This document shows, in pieces, positions 34,973 to 43,735 of a stretch of DNA of 64,000 bases (position 1 is its first letter; each line of letters starts with the position of its first letter). The notes below the pieces were generated by a model. That model did no database searches. It saw nothing but the letters and a program-made list of their open reading frames with translations, and was not told the origin of the DNA. Both the position numbers and the translations under genes were made by a program. The DNA comes from Treponema sp. (lineage in GTDB: Bacteria > Spirochaetota > Spirochaetia > Treponematales > Treponemataceae), in contig JAFSJX010000098.1 of NCBI GenBank assembly GCA_017449285.1, forward strand, positions 1-64,000, given 5' to 3'.

Positions 34973-36607
34973 TCACTTGCACTCATACCCCAGTCCTTCA
35001 AATGCTTCTTTGATTTTTGCAGTATTGGATTCGTGTGCTTTTAGAAGTTCACTTACAGCTTTGCTTGTTTCTTTGAGGGTTGCATCATAGTCAATGTTTG
35101 TGTCACGGTCTACAAATTCAATATAGCGGCTTGGAACAAGAGAAAAGTTATTATCTTTGATTGTTTCAAAATCTACGCTTCTGTAAAGCTCTGGCTCTGC
35201 GTAGTTTTTACCGTCAGTTCCTTCTTCCTGCCATTTGCGGTAAATCTCTGTTGCTTTTGAAATCTGTTCTGATGTAAGAGCATATTTCTTTTTCTGCATA
35301 TTCTTTACGGCGTTGTTCCATTCATCTCCAGTCCAGCTTCTTAAATCCATAAAGAGAATTTCTTTTGAACGGTCGCGAAGATTTCTGTCCTTTGATTTTC
35401 CGCCTTTTTTATTGTTGTTCAAAATCCACAAAGTTACGCTGATGTCAGTGGTGATGAATAATTCTCTTGGAAGTACAATAATTGCTTCAACTTTGTCATT
35501 TTCAATTAGCTTTTGTCGGATAATTGGTGCTGTTCCGTCTGCATCGCCTAAGGCTCCGTTTGCAAGAAGGAATCCTGCTATGCCCTTGTTCGGCTTCAAG
35601 TGACTGAGAATATGCAAAATCCAGGCGTAGTTTGCATTGCTTTCTGGAGGCAGTGCGTAATCAACCCAACGGCTGTCATTCTTTTTCATCGTGTCGGGAT
35701 CAAACCAGCCTTTAAGATTAAACGGTGGATTTGCCATGATGTAATCAAAAGGAATTCCTTTATGCAAATCAAGACGAAATGTATTTTCTGCTTCTGTTCC
35801 AAGGTTATGGCTTATTCCACGAAGCGCAAGATTCATTTTTGCAAGACGATAGGTAGCAGGCTCTTTTTCCTGGCCATAAACATTTATTCGTGAGATATCA
35901 CCTTTCTTGGCTTCAATTAAAGCGGCACTCTGGACGAACATTCCGCCAGAACCACAGCAAGGATCATACAAAGTACCGTCAAAGGGCTGGATAAAGCTTG
36001 CAATCAATTCAACTACATCATGCGGGGTATAGAATTCGCCGTCTTCTTTTGTAGCGTTTACAGCGAACTCTTTAAGGAAGTATTCGTAAACATAGCCGAT
36101 TAAATCTCTTTGCGTTCCGAACTGCTTGTGGGTAATCTTTGTCACTTCATCCACAATCTGCTTGATGTCATTCGGGGCAAGATTTCTTGTTGTAAAAGTG
36201 CCCTCAACAAAACAGCCTTTTAGCTGTTCGCTTGTGTTAGAAAGACTGCGGAGAGCCGTATCAAGAGCAACATTCAGCCCGCTTGCAGATGTATTGATTA
36301 TTGTGCTCCAGCGGGATTCTTCTGGAAGAAAGAAAGTGCCGTCAGTAAAAGTCGGGTCATCAATGAATGCCGCCTTAACATTCGGGTCGTTTATATCCAT
36401 TCCACGTTCAACGAGCTGGGTTTTAAGCTTTTCTATTCCGTCATCAAATTTTTCTCCGATAAAACGAAGAAAAACAAGAGTGAGCATCATGTCACGCTTT
36501 TCAAAGAATGAACCTGAGTTTTTTGCGTTGCGTAGAATGTCACGGCACTTAAAAAGAATGTCGTCTATGTTAAGCGGTTTGTCTGATTTTGTTTTTGATT
36601 TTGCCAT
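34973..36607 (-). CDS. hsdM: Type I restriction enzyme, DNA methyltransferase subunit
   Basis: A 544-aa N6-adenine methyltransferase. The N-terminal HsdM domain (NIDDILFKCRDIL...) precedes the catalytic domain with the SAM-binding LYDPCCGSGGMFV near residue 205 and the catalytic NPPF motif in DYIMANPPFNLKGWF near residue 288. With HsdS it marks the host DNA, and with HsdR it forms the restriction complex. I take the ATG at 36607; the -10 TATAAT lies 6 nt before it, so the transcript is likely leaderless. The longer start at 36634 would span the promoter. Confidence 0.95.
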   Translation of the reverse strand: MAKSKTKSDKPLNIDDILFKCRDILRNAKNSGSFFEKRDMMLTLVFLRFIGEKFDDGIEKLKTQLVERGMDINDPNVKAAFIDDPTFTDGTFFLPEESRWSTIINTSASGLNVALDTALRSLSNTSEQLKGCFVEGTFTTRNLAPNDIKQIVDEVTKITHKQFGTQRDLIGYVYEYFLKEFAVNATKEDGEFYTPHDVVELIASFIQPFDGTLYDPCCGSGGMFVQSAALIEAKKGDISRINVYGQEKEPATYRLAKMNLALRGISHNLGTEAENTFRLDLHKGIPFDYIMANPPFNLKGWFDPDTMKKNDSRWVDYALPPESNANYAWILHILSHLKPNKGIAGFLLANGALGDADGTAPIIRQKLIENDKVEAIIVLPRELFITTDISVTLWILNNNKKGGKSKDRNLRDRSKEILFMDLRSWTGDEWNNAVKNMQKKKYALTSEQISKATEIYRKWQEEGTDGKNYAEPELYRSVDFETIKDNNFSLVPSRYIEFVDRDTNIDYDATLKETSKAVSELLKAHESNTAKIKEAFEGLGYECK

Positions 36608-36613
36608 ACCGTA

Positions 36614-36622
36614 ATTATACCA
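36614..36622 (-). promoter_or_regulatory. Extended -10 of hsdM
   Basis: TGG-TATAAT on the minus strand (36614-36622) ends 6 nt before the ATG at 36607. No good -35 or ribosome-binding site is visible. This is the first promoter of the restriction island. Confidence 0.6.
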
Positions 36623-36653
36623 CAAATCAGACATTTTGAGCGGAAGAATCTTC

Positions 36654-37175
36654 CTATTTCTGCTTCTCCAGCAATCCGTCGATAATCTTCTGCCAGTCTG
36701 TCTGGCTTCTGGCTCCGAGGTACATTTCGCCTACCTGCTTGCCGTCTTTGTCCACGAAAATCGTCGCGGGAACTGCCTGAATGTTCCGCAAAAGACCGTT
36801 CATCATTTCCTTGTTCGGAACGATGTGCGTGTAGGCCGCCCCGGTCTGCTTGATGATTGCTTCTCCGTCGGCTTTTGTGCGTGAAAGGATATTTCCCGTG
36901 CGGTCAACGATGTCAATCGGGATTCCGACCACTTCAACGCCCTTCGCCTTGTTCGCTTCGTTGAGCTTTGCGAGGTCGGGCATTTCTCGGATGCACGGCG
37001 GGCAGAATGTTCCCCAGATGTTCAGCATGGTGAGAGAGTTCTTGGCGAAAATGTCACTGGTAACGGCCTTTCCGTTCAAGTCGGTGGAAGCGAATGTGAT
37101 TTTGTCTCCCGCTTTCTGCGCGAATGTGAGCGTGGCGGCTGCGAGAAGTGCGATTACTGCGAAAAGTTTTTTCAT
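36654..37175 (-). CDS. TlpA-like thioredoxin-fold protein, secreted
   Basis: A 173-aa extracytoplasmic thiol-disulfide protein. The signal peptide ends TLTFAQ near residue 20. The thioredoxin fold carries the redox-active pair in WGTFCPPCIRE (Cys58, Cys61), and the cis-Pro is in QAVPATIFVDKDG near residue 137. GGAGA lies ahead of the ATG. It probably works with the CD1871A-type protein and the NapH-like 4Fe-4S protein, which now lie 9 kb away on the far side of the restriction island. The N-terminal region overlaps the tail of an XRE remnant in another frame. Confidence 0.9.
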   Translation of the reverse strand: MKKLFAVIALLAAATLTFAQKAGDKITFASTDLNGKAVTSDIFAKNSLTMLNIWGTFCPPCIREMPDLAKLNEANKAKGVEVVGIPIDIVDRTGNILSRTKADGEAIIKQTGAAYTHIVPNKEMMNGLLRNIQAVPATIFVDKDGKQVGEMYLGARSQTDWQKIIDGLLEKQK

Positions 37176-37189
37176 GGTTGTCTCCTATT

Positions 37190-37311
37190 GTTTGGTTTTC
37201 ACCGGTAACAAGGTATTCCACGCTCACGCCCAGAACGGAAGCGATTTTTATTACCAAATCTACCTGAGAATAACTTTTTCTGGAAATTCCTTTTGAATCG
37301 AGTTTTAACAA
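37190..37311 (-). pseudogene. Truncated XRE-family regulator
   Basis: A frame starting with TTG at 37311 encodes about 40 residues that match the second half of an XRE helix-turn-helix domain (ISRKSYSQVDLVIKIASVLGVSVEYLVTGE in two pieces). The first helices and the recognition helix are missing, and the frame then runs on out of domain into tlpA. It is read as the remnant of a regulator. A 40-bp palindrome lies directly upstream. Confidence 0.65.
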
Positions 37312-37320
37312 ATAGACATA

Positions 37321-37360
37321 TACTAACTACCGATAGTTTTGAAACTATCGGTAGTTAGTA
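37321..37360. repeat. Perfect 19-bp inverted repeat
   Basis: Arms 37321-37339 and 37342-37360 are perfectly complementary, with 2 nt between. Each arm also holds a smaller imperfect palindrome, AACTACCGATAGTT. There is no T tract on either strand. It may be a double operator or an element end; it could also help end fprA transcription. Confidence 0.85.
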
Positions 37361-37363
37361 AGT

Positions 37364-38530
37364 TTAAAACATACCCAGCAATTCGTCTGCAAGTTTTTCA
37401 AGTTGTGTCACGGTGTCTGCTGTCATTGCAATCTTCACGGTCACTTTGGTGTCGCAAATCGTGATGTCCTTGCTTCCCTCAAACATTGCGGTCATCCCCT
37501 TGATTGCCATGGGAGCCCAACTGCCGTTTTCGATGAAGGCAATTTTTCGGTTCTGGTAGTTGCGCTCTGTCAGATGCTCAATAAATTCACGCATGGTGGG
37601 GAATACACCGCCGTTATAGGTTGTGGTGGCAAGAACAAGTTTTCCGTAGCGGAAGGCATCTTCCACACATTCGTAGGTGTCCTCGCGGGCAAGGTCAGAA
37701 ATCGCCACTTTGGGACAGCCTTTTGCCTTGAGGATTTCGGCAAGTTTTTCTGCCACCTGCTTGGTGTTTCCGTAGACTGAGGTGTACAAAAGGCACACGC
37801 CTTCGCTTTCCACACCATAACTTGACCAAGTGTTGTAGGTGTCAAGATAATAGTTGATGTTGTCATTCAGAACAGGGCCGTGGAGGGGGGCAATTGTCTT
37901 GATTTCAAGCCCAGCCGCTTTTTTCAGAACGGCCTGCACGTTCGCGCCAAATTTCCCCACAATGCCAAAATAGTAGCGGCGAGCCTCACAAGCCCAACCC
38001 TCTGGGTCATCGTAATCGTTCGCACCGAATTTGCCGAATGCGTCCGCGCTGAAAAGCACTTTGTCCTTTGTGTCATAGGTGAACAACACTTCCGGCCAAT
38101 GCACGCTGGGCGCACCGATGAACTGCAAGACATGTTTTCCCAGTTCAAGGGTTGCGCCCTCTGCCACAACCACCTGTTTTTCGGCAAAATCCGTGCCAAA
38201 ATAATTCTTCATCAGGTTGAATGCCATTTTTGAAGAAACGATTTTTGCATTGGGATATGCTTCAACAAAACGCTTGATGTTTGCGCTGTGATCCATTTCC
38301 ATGTGCTGAACGACAAGATAATCTGGCGTACGTCCACCCAAAGCCGCCTTGATGTTTGCCAGCCATGCGTCTCCAAAATGCGCGTCAACGCTGTCCATAA
38401 TTGCAATTTTGTCATCAAGAATTGCGTATGAATTGTAGGCCATGCCGTTGGGCACATCAAACTGTCCTTCAAAAAGGTCGATTTCGTGGTCATCTACACC
38501 AACATATTTAATTGAATCAGTAATCTGCAT
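37364..38530 (-). CDS. fprA: Flavodiiron protein (A-type flavoprotein)
   Basis: A 388-aa oxygen- or NO-reducing flavodiiron protein. The N-terminal beta-lactamase-like domain carries the diiron ligands HMEMDH (76-81), with His and Asp further on (PSVHWPEVLFTYD, FSADAFGKFG, LHGPVL). The C-terminal flavodoxin domain binds FMN (LLYTSVYGNTKQVAEKLA, then TTTYNGGVFPTM). It protects an anaerobe from oxygen or nitric oxide. AAGGAG precedes the ATG, and an extended -10 (TGT-TATAAT, 38564-38572) gives a normal leader. No rubredoxin gene is next to it. Confidence 0.94.
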   Translation of the reverse strand: MQITDSIKYVGVDDHEIDLFEGQFDVPNGMAYNSYAILDDKIAIMDSVDAHFGDAWLANIKAALGGRTPDYLVVQHMEMDHSANIKRFVEAYPNAKIVSSKMAFNLMKNYFGTDFAEKQVVVAEGATLELGKHVLQFIGAPSVHWPEVLFTYDTKDKVLFSADAFGKFGANDYDDPEGWACEARRYYFGIVGKFGANVQAVLKKAAGLEIKTIAPLHGPVLNDNINYYLDTYNTWSSYGVESEGVCLLYTSVYGNTKQVAEKLAEILKAKGCPKVAISDLAREDTYECVEDAFRYGKLVLATTTYNGGVFPTMREFIEHLTERNYQNRKIAFIENGSWAPMAIKGMTAMFEGSKDITICDTKVTVKIAMTADTVTQLEKLADELLGMF

Positions 38531-38563
38531 AAGTTGCTCCTTAAACGAATGTATTTATTAAGA

Positions 38564-38572
38564 TTATAACAT
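38564..38572 (-). promoter_or_regulatory. Extended -10 promoter of fprA
   Basis: TGT-TATAAT on the minus strand, about 33 nt ahead of the start, is followed by a leader with AAGGAG. Confidence 0.55.
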
Positions 38573-38612
38573 AGGCAGAAATTTTTTCATATACTTTTTT
38601 TCTGTTCTATTA

Positions 38613-38618
38613 TATAAT
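38613..38618 (+). promoter_or_regulatory. -10 box of uxaA
   Basis: TATAAT lies about 30 nt ahead of the ATG, divergent from fprA. A -35 is not convincing. GAGGT precedes the start. Confidence 0.4.
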
Positions 38619-38648
38619 AGTAGCAACACTTTTTGAATGAGGTATAAA

Positions 38649-40217
38649 ATGAGCAAAATCGCAATCAGAATAAACAAGGCGGATGTTGTAGCAGTTGCAC
38701 TCCAGCCCCTTACCAAAGGAACATCCGTTACACTTGAAGCAATGGACAACGTTCCCGAAGTCACGGTCACTTTGCAGGAAGACATAACTGCGGGGCATAA
38801 ATTCGCAATCAGAGAAATCAAAAAAGACGAGCCTGTCATCAAGTACGGCTATCCGATTGGCGCGGCAACCGAAGACATCGCCGTTGGAAAACACGTTCAC
38901 ACGCACAATATCCACACGCTGCTTTCCGGCGAATTGGAATACACCTACGACGAAGCAAAGGCAAAAGCCGCTTATGACGCATGGTACAAGGACACCGAAA
39001 ACTTGCGCGCCAATGTTCCGACCGTCAATGTCTACAAGCGTGCTGACGGCCGTGTGGGAAGCCGCAACGAAATCTGGATTGTGCCTCTCGTAGGCTGCGT
39101 GAACAAGATTTCAGAAAACCTAGCCATGTGGGCAAACGCCAAATTCTGCGGCGGAGAACCCAAGCCGAGCGAAAAGGGCGGACTGGAAGGATTCTTCACA
39201 TGGACTCATCCTTACGGCTGTTCACAGATGGGCGGCGACAAGGAGACAACGGCAAAAATCCTTGCTGACTTGGTTCATCATCCGAATGCGGGCGGCGTTC
39301 TGGTCGTTTCACTCGGCTGCGAAGAAAACAATGTGCCGTATTTCAAGGAATTTTTGGGAGAATACGATGAAAACCGCGTAAAATTCATGGTCACGCAGCA
39401 GTTTGAAGACGAAATGGAAGAAGGAAAGAAACTGCTCACCGAACTTGCTGAATACGCCGGCAAATTCAAGCGCGAAGAAGCCCCGCTCACCGACATCGTT
39501 TTAGGCATGAAGTGCGGCGGCTCTGACGGCATGAGCGGAATCACTGCAAACGCATTGATTGGTCGAATTTGTGACGCAATGACTGGCATGGGCGGAAGGG
39601 TCATGCTCACCGAAGTGCCTGAAATGTTCGGTGCGGAGCAAATGCTCATGAACCGCTGCGTGGACAAAGACCGCTTTGACAAGACCGTAAACCTCATTAA
39701 CGGATTCAAAGGCTACTACTCACGCCACAATCAGGTCTGCTACGAAAACCCCTCTCCGGGAAACAAGGCCGGCGGTATCACGACTCTGGAAGATAAATCA
39801 CTCGGTTGTGTTCAGAAGGGCGGAAAGGCTCCTGTCACTGGCGTTTTGAAATACGGCGAACGGCTTCCTCAGAATGTAACAGGACTTACGCTGCTTGAAG
39901 GCCCCGGCAACGACATCGTTTCCACCACCGACATGACGGCGGCCGGCGCAAACATCATCCTCTTCTCAACAGGACGAGGTACGCCGCTTGGTGCTCCAGT
40001 GCCCACAGTCAAAATCGCGACAAACCACCCGCTCGCCCAGAACAAGCATGGCTGGATTGACTTTGATGCAGCCCGCCTTTTAGACGAGCCGAGCGATTCT
40101 GTCCGTGATGCCCTCTTGCAGCAGATTATCGACATCGTTTCAGGACGCGCCGTAACCAAAAACGAAAAGAACGGCTACCGTGAAATAGCGATTTTCAAAG
40201 ACGGAGTAACACTTTAA
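38649..40217 (+). CDS. UxaA-family altronate/hexarate dehydratase
   Basis: A 522-aa dehydratase of the UxaA/GarD family. It holds the N-terminal SAF domain (ADVVAVALQPLTKG..., about 10-95) and the large domain with the conserved THPYGCSQMGGDKE (about 188-201), MKCGGSDGMSGITAN (about 293-307) and GVLKYGERL. These enzymes dehydrate altronate or hexarates from uronic acid breakdown. The start is ATG 38649, with GAGGT upstream; the ATG at 38637 overlaps it. It is a single-gene unit; its isolated position makes the exact substrate uncertain. Confidence 0.88.
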   Translation: MSKIAIRINKADVVAVALQPLTKGTSVTLEAMDNVPEVTVTLQEDITAGHKFAIREIKKDEPVIKYGYPIGAATEDIAVGKHVHTHNIHTLLSGELEYTYDEAKAKAAYDAWYKDTENLRANVPTVNVYKRADGRVGSRNEIWIVPLVGCVNKISENLAMWANAKFCGGEPKPSEKGGLEGFFTWTHPYGCSQMGGDKETTAKILADLVHHPNAGGVLVVSLGCEENNVPYFKEFLGEYDENRVKFMVTQQFEDEMEEGKKLLTELAEYAGKFKREEAPLTDIVLGMKCGGSDGMSGITANALIGRICDAMTGMGGRVMLTEVPEMFGAEQMLMNRCVDKDRFDKTVNLINGFKGYYSRHNQVCYENPSPGNKAGGITTLEDKSLGCVQKGGKAPVTGVLKYGERLPQNVTGLTLLEGPGNDIVSTTDMTAAGANIILFSTGRGTPLGAPVPTVKIATNHPLAQNKHGWIDFDAARLLDEPSDSVRDALLQQIIDIVSGRAVTKNEKNGYREIAIFKDGVTL

Positions 40218-40230
40218 GCTAAAAGAAATG

Positions 40231-40252
40231 CTCCGCATGGATGCGGAGTTTT
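40231..40252. terminator. Terminator between uxaA and the response regulator
   Basis: CTCCGCAT-GG-ATGCGGAG (40231-40248) followed by TTTT on the plus strand. It can act for uxaA. Confidence 0.75.
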
Positions 40253-40256
40253 GGGG

Positions 40257-40292
40257 ACGCCGGCTTTCCTGTTTGGGAGGCCGGCGTGTTTT
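40257..40292. terminator. Second terminator hairpin of uxaA
   Basis: ACGCCGGC (40257-40264) pairs with GCCGGCGT (40280-40287), and GTTTTTG follows. The pair of hairpins separates the convergent uxaA and response regulator genes. Confidence 0.7.
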
Positions 40293-40297
40293 TGTTT

Positions 40298-41749
40298 CTA
40301 TCGCAGCCCCGCTCCGCTGTGCAGCCTCGCCCATTCACCAGCACTCATGCCGTTTATTTCGCGAAAAGTTTTCATAAAGTGTTTTACATCTTTGAAACCT
40401 GATTTTTCGGCGACCTCATAGACTTTGTACGTGCCTTTTTCCAAAAGATGTTTTGCCTGCTCCATGCGAAATCGTTTGAGATAATCGTTAAAATTTACGC
40501 CTACCTGCTCTTTAAACTTTTCGCTAAACCAAGTATAATTCATGCTCACATAATTTGCCACGGTTGCCATAGTGATGTCTTCTTTGTAATGCTGAGTTAT
40601 GTAAGCAAGTGCCTTAGTAATGTACGCATATTTTCCCTGCTGATTTCGTAGAAGTTCCAGAAGATACAGTACATAATCCAACACATAGGTTTTCCATTCA
40701 GCAAGGTTCGCAACTTGAATGATATTCTCTATCATCAAACCTTTCAAATAGAGATACGTATCCGCAGGATTGAATTTAGGATAGCGTTTGAACAAACCAT
40801 TGATGATTTTGTTGTACGCATAAAACAAACTTTCCGCATAACTGATGTTTTCCAGCGAATCAAAATCAAGAAATTTTTTTACCGCTTTACGTACTTCTTC
40901 TTCGTTGAGCAAATCAAGATTTGCGATGATTTTATCATAATTGCTGTCAAGTTCCGTAAAATCAGGAACAGGTCTGTTTTCGGGAAATCTGAACACACCT
41001 TTTCCTTCAGGTGAGAAAAATTTTTGCAACAATGCGATAAAGGCTTCTTCCGAAATATGACGAAGATCAGAAATAGTGGTGGAAAACTGACTGATTCCCA
41101 TAGAACAATCTGCCAAAGACGGATGAGAAATTACGCGCTCCAAAGAATACTGCGAAACAAGAAACGTCATGTAACCTCGTTTTTGCTCAATACTGTAATG
41201 CGAAACTCCCTGTAAAAATTCCGCATCAGAACGGTTGCACAAAGGCGAACAAAGCGTAATGCAATACATTCCATCTTTTGCAAATTGTGTGGCATCAAAA
41301 GCAACATCTTCTGAAAGATGCCCTTCGCTGATAAAAGAACGCAATTTTTCTTCATTCTCTTTTTGAATGTCGCGGCGAACAGCACTCAATGCTTTTTCCA
41401 TAACTTGCAGCAATTCTTTTTCATCAACAGGTTTAAGAATATATGCGATAACACCGTTTTCAATCGCCGCTTTGGCATACGAAAAATCATCAAATCCAGA
41501 AAGCACAATTATCGCAGGCTTTTGCGGCAAATCAGAAACCGCGCGCATAAGTTCAATTCCGTCCATGCCTGGCATACGAATATCCGTTATCATCACATCG
41601 GGAAGTTCGTTCTTGCATAATTCATACGCTTCCGTACCATTTTTTGCTTCTAAAAAATTGACCGTTTCACCAAGAGCATCTGAAAGAATTTTTCGTATAC
41701 CGGCACGAATTAGTTTTTCGTCATCTGCAATCAGAATTGTGGTCATCAT
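40298..41749 (-). CDS. YesN-like response regulator with AraC output domain
   Basis: A 483-aa response regulator. The receiver domain holds the phosphoryl-accepting Asp56 in MITDIRMPGMDG and the Lys of YILKPVDEKEL. The C-terminal AraC-type DNA-binding domain (about 375-480) has two helix-turn-helix units, NYTWFSEKFKEQVGVNFNDYLKRFR and VAEKSGFKDVKHFMKTFREINGMSAGEW. Its start overlaps the kinase stop by 4 nt, so the two are co-translated. YesN/YesM pairs usually control polysaccharide importers of the LplABC type, which fits the beta-glucan operon at 53-61 kb. It is the best candidate for binding the motif found upstream of those genes. Confidence 0.9.
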   Translation of the reverse strand: MMTTILIADDEKLIRAGIRKILSDALGETVNFLEAKNGTEAYELCKNELPDVMITDIRMPGMDGIELMRAVSDLPQKPAIIVLSGFDDFSYAKAAIENGVIAYILKPVDEKELLQVMEKALSAVRRDIQKENEEKLRSFISEGHLSEDVAFDATQFAKDGMYCITLCSPLCNRSDAEFLQGVSHYSIEQKRGYMTFLVSQYSLERVISHPSLADCSMGISQFSTTISDLRHISEEAFIALLQKFFSPEGKGVFRFPENRPVPDFTELDSNYDKIIANLDLLNEEEVRKAVKKFLDFDSLENISYAESLFYAYNKIINGLFKRYPKFNPADTYLYLKGLMIENIIQVANLAEWKTYVLDYVLYLLELLRNQQGKYAYITKALAYITQHYKEDITMATVANYVSMNYTWFSEKFKEQVGVNFNDYLKRFRMEQAKHLLEKGTYKVYEVAEKSGFKDVKHFMKTFREINGMSAGEWARLHSGAGLR

Positions 41750-43545
41750 CTGTCTCCTTCAATTGGCAATGGTACTCGGATTAGCGTTCCTTTGCCAAGT
41801 TCAGATTGAATTTCAAGCTTGTAATCCTCTCCGTAAAACAGAAATAGTCTCTGCTGGATATTTTTTATTCCTATGCTGCCCGTACTGTCACGCTCATATT
41901 TTTCATCGGCAAGATAGCCCAGAATTTCTTCAATTTTTGACGGACTCATTCCTGCCCCATAATCTTGCACACAAAGCCAAATTTTTTTATGTGCTTCGTC
42001 CAATTCCGTATAAATGCGTATCACCGTGTTTTTTGCGAGTGGCTCAATGCCATGTACAAACGCATTCTCCACAAACGGCTGAATTATCATCTTTGGAATT
42101 TTAAGTTCCTGTAATGTTTCCGGAATATCAAGTTCCAACAAAATTTCATAGTCATTACGGATATTTAGAATACTTACATACGACTGAATATATTCCATTT
42201 CTTTTTCCAGCGTGACCGTATGAATCCGCCATCGCAGACAATACCGCATCATTTTTCCCAGCATGAGAATACTCTGAGAAATATCGTCATTTCCTGCAAG
42301 AACCGCCTGCATGTGAATCGTCTCCAGCACATTGTACAAAAAATGCGCGTTAATCTGGTTCTGCATAGCCTTCATTTCGGTATCGGCGATAAGTTGTTGC
42401 TCGGTTTTAATCTGCTCAATCTGAGAGGAAAGTTGTGCGGTCATAGCATTAAAAGTCTGCTGGGTTTCGCGTACTTCGTTTGAGGCATCCACAGGAATCT
42501 GCACATCTAAATTTCCCGCGCTCACCTGACGCATTCCCGCCATCACAGAATACACGCCATTGAACATTCTGTTTGCCGTATGTCGCACAATCAAAAAGAA
42601 TCCCACGCCAACCAATATTAGGCCGACCAACGTAAGCAGAACGATGGCAAGCACATAACCCCGCACCATAGCCATCTCACACGTATGCATGATTACAATG
42701 CCCAGTTCAGGAAGATACCGCCATGCAATCACGGTACTTTTTCCACCTAATTGCAGGTGAAAAATCTCTTTCTGTGTGTTTTTTATGTCAGAAGAAAATC
42801 GCTTGTTAAGTCGGTCAATGTCTTTCTCTGAAAGCAAAATATCCGTTCCCTCAACACCACCCTGACAGCGAAGTTGCGAAATTTGGAATTCTTCGTTTGA
42901 TTTGGAGACAGAAAGAACCAAATCATGCTGACGAGGAGATGGAATTCGATGCAAAAAAGGAAAAAAGTCTTCCATGCGCATCGAAACCTGTATCCACCCC
43001 ACAGACCGTTTTCCGTTCATCAGCTCACGGGTCAAACAAGCAGACGGCATTTTTTGCATATCCATAAACTCAAGATATTTTGCCTGATAATTAAATTCCC
43101 ACTCGGAAAGAGCCGTCAAGTTTTCACGGGAACTATGCATGATAACTGGAAATCGTTCAGGTACGAAACTGCTGTTCGCAAAAACGCGGATAGCATACAA
43201 TGACGGCTCTACAGAAAGAATCCGTTCCAATGTAAGACTTTCTTCTTTAACGGTACGAATTATTTCCTGTTCTTCACGACTTTCGGGCGAAGTAATAAAC
43301 AGCACAAGTTCCCCGTTCGCGCGAATCATTTTTTGGATAAGTTCAAAAGATTGCATATTCTCATAGATTTTTTCTTCATTCATGTGAACTTCTAAACTGC
43401 ACAAGGCTTCCAATCCGCTAACAGCCTGAACATACATCAGCACAAGGATTACCCCGTACAGAAATAAAAGCGGTGCAAGCACAATCAAAGAAAACACCAG
43501 CACAACCTTGCGAGAAAAATGCATGTTGTTTTTTACAAAGTTCAT
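41746..43545 (-). CDS. YesM-like sensor histidine kinase
   Basis: A 599-aa membrane kinase with two membrane helices (about 14-36 and 293-318) flanking an extracytoplasmic sensor, then HAMP, the phospho-acceptor His in NQINAHFLYNVLETIHMQ near residue 390, and an HATPase domain (PFVENAFVHG, DYGAGM, GIGIKNIQQRL-like). This is the His_kinase/YesM type. No ribosome-binding site is seen; the extended -10 TGT-TATAAT ends 7 nt from the ATG at 43545. It lies divergent from the GH3 gene and is co-transcribed with the regulator. Confidence 0.9.
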   Translation of the reverse strand: MNFVKNNMHFSRKVVLVFSLIVLAPLLFLYGVILVLMYVQAVSGLEALCSLEVHMNEEKIYENMQSFELIQKMIRANGELVLFITSPESREEQEIIRTVKEESLTLERILSVEPSLYAIRVFANSSFVPERFPVIMHSSRENLTALSEWEFNYQAKYLEFMDMQKMPSACLTRELMNGKRSVGWIQVSMRMEDFFPFLHRIPSPRQHDLVLSVSKSNEEFQISQLRCQGGVEGTDILLSEKDIDRLNKRFSSDIKNTQKEIFHLQLGGKSTVIAWRYLPELGIVIMHTCEMAMVRGYVLAIVLLTLVGLILVGVGFFLIVRHTANRMFNGVYSVMAGMRQVSAGNLDVQIPVDASNEVRETQQTFNAMTAQLSSQIEQIKTEQQLIADTEMKAMQNQINAHFLYNVLETIHMQAVLAGNDDISQSILMLGKMMRYCLRWRIHTVTLEKEMEYIQSYVSILNIRNDYEILLELDIPETLQELKIPKMIIQPFVENAFVHGIEPLAKNTVIRIYTELDEAHKKIWLCVQDYGAGMSPSKIEEILGYLADEKYERDSTGSIGIKNIQQRLFLFYGEDYKLEIQSELGKGTLIRVPLPIEGDR

Positions 43546-43552
43546 TTCTTTT

Positions 43553-43561
43553 ATTATAACA
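43553..43561 (-). promoter_or_regulatory. Extended -10 of the kinase gene
   Basis: TGT-TATAAT on the minus strand ends 7 nt ahead of the ATG at 43545. A leaderless transcript is likely. Confidence 0.6.
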
Positions 43562-43639
43562 CCAATTTGCAGATATCATCAAAAGAAATTCACCCATAAA
43601 CCGAAAAAAAGAGATATGCGAAACTCTTTGCTCTGAAAC

Positions 43640-43645
43640 TATACT
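43640..43645 (+). promoter_or_regulatory. -10 box of the GH3 gene
   Basis: TATACT, with no good -35. CCGAAAAAAAGA (43599 region) and CTGAAA lie just upstream and resemble parts of the motif found at the importer operon, so activation by the response regulator is possible. Confidence 0.4.
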
Positions 43646-43735
43646 GTGATACCATAAGAGAAGCGATTTAAACTGCATACCTCTGTTGCAAGAATAATTC
43701 TGCGTGAAAGCAAAACTGAGGGGAAAGGAGTCTCC

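Noticed and set aside
37054-37311. An 85-codon frame as an intact regulator gene
   Set aside because: Only the first 40 residues resemble an XRE domain and they lack its first half; the rest is tlpA read in another frame.
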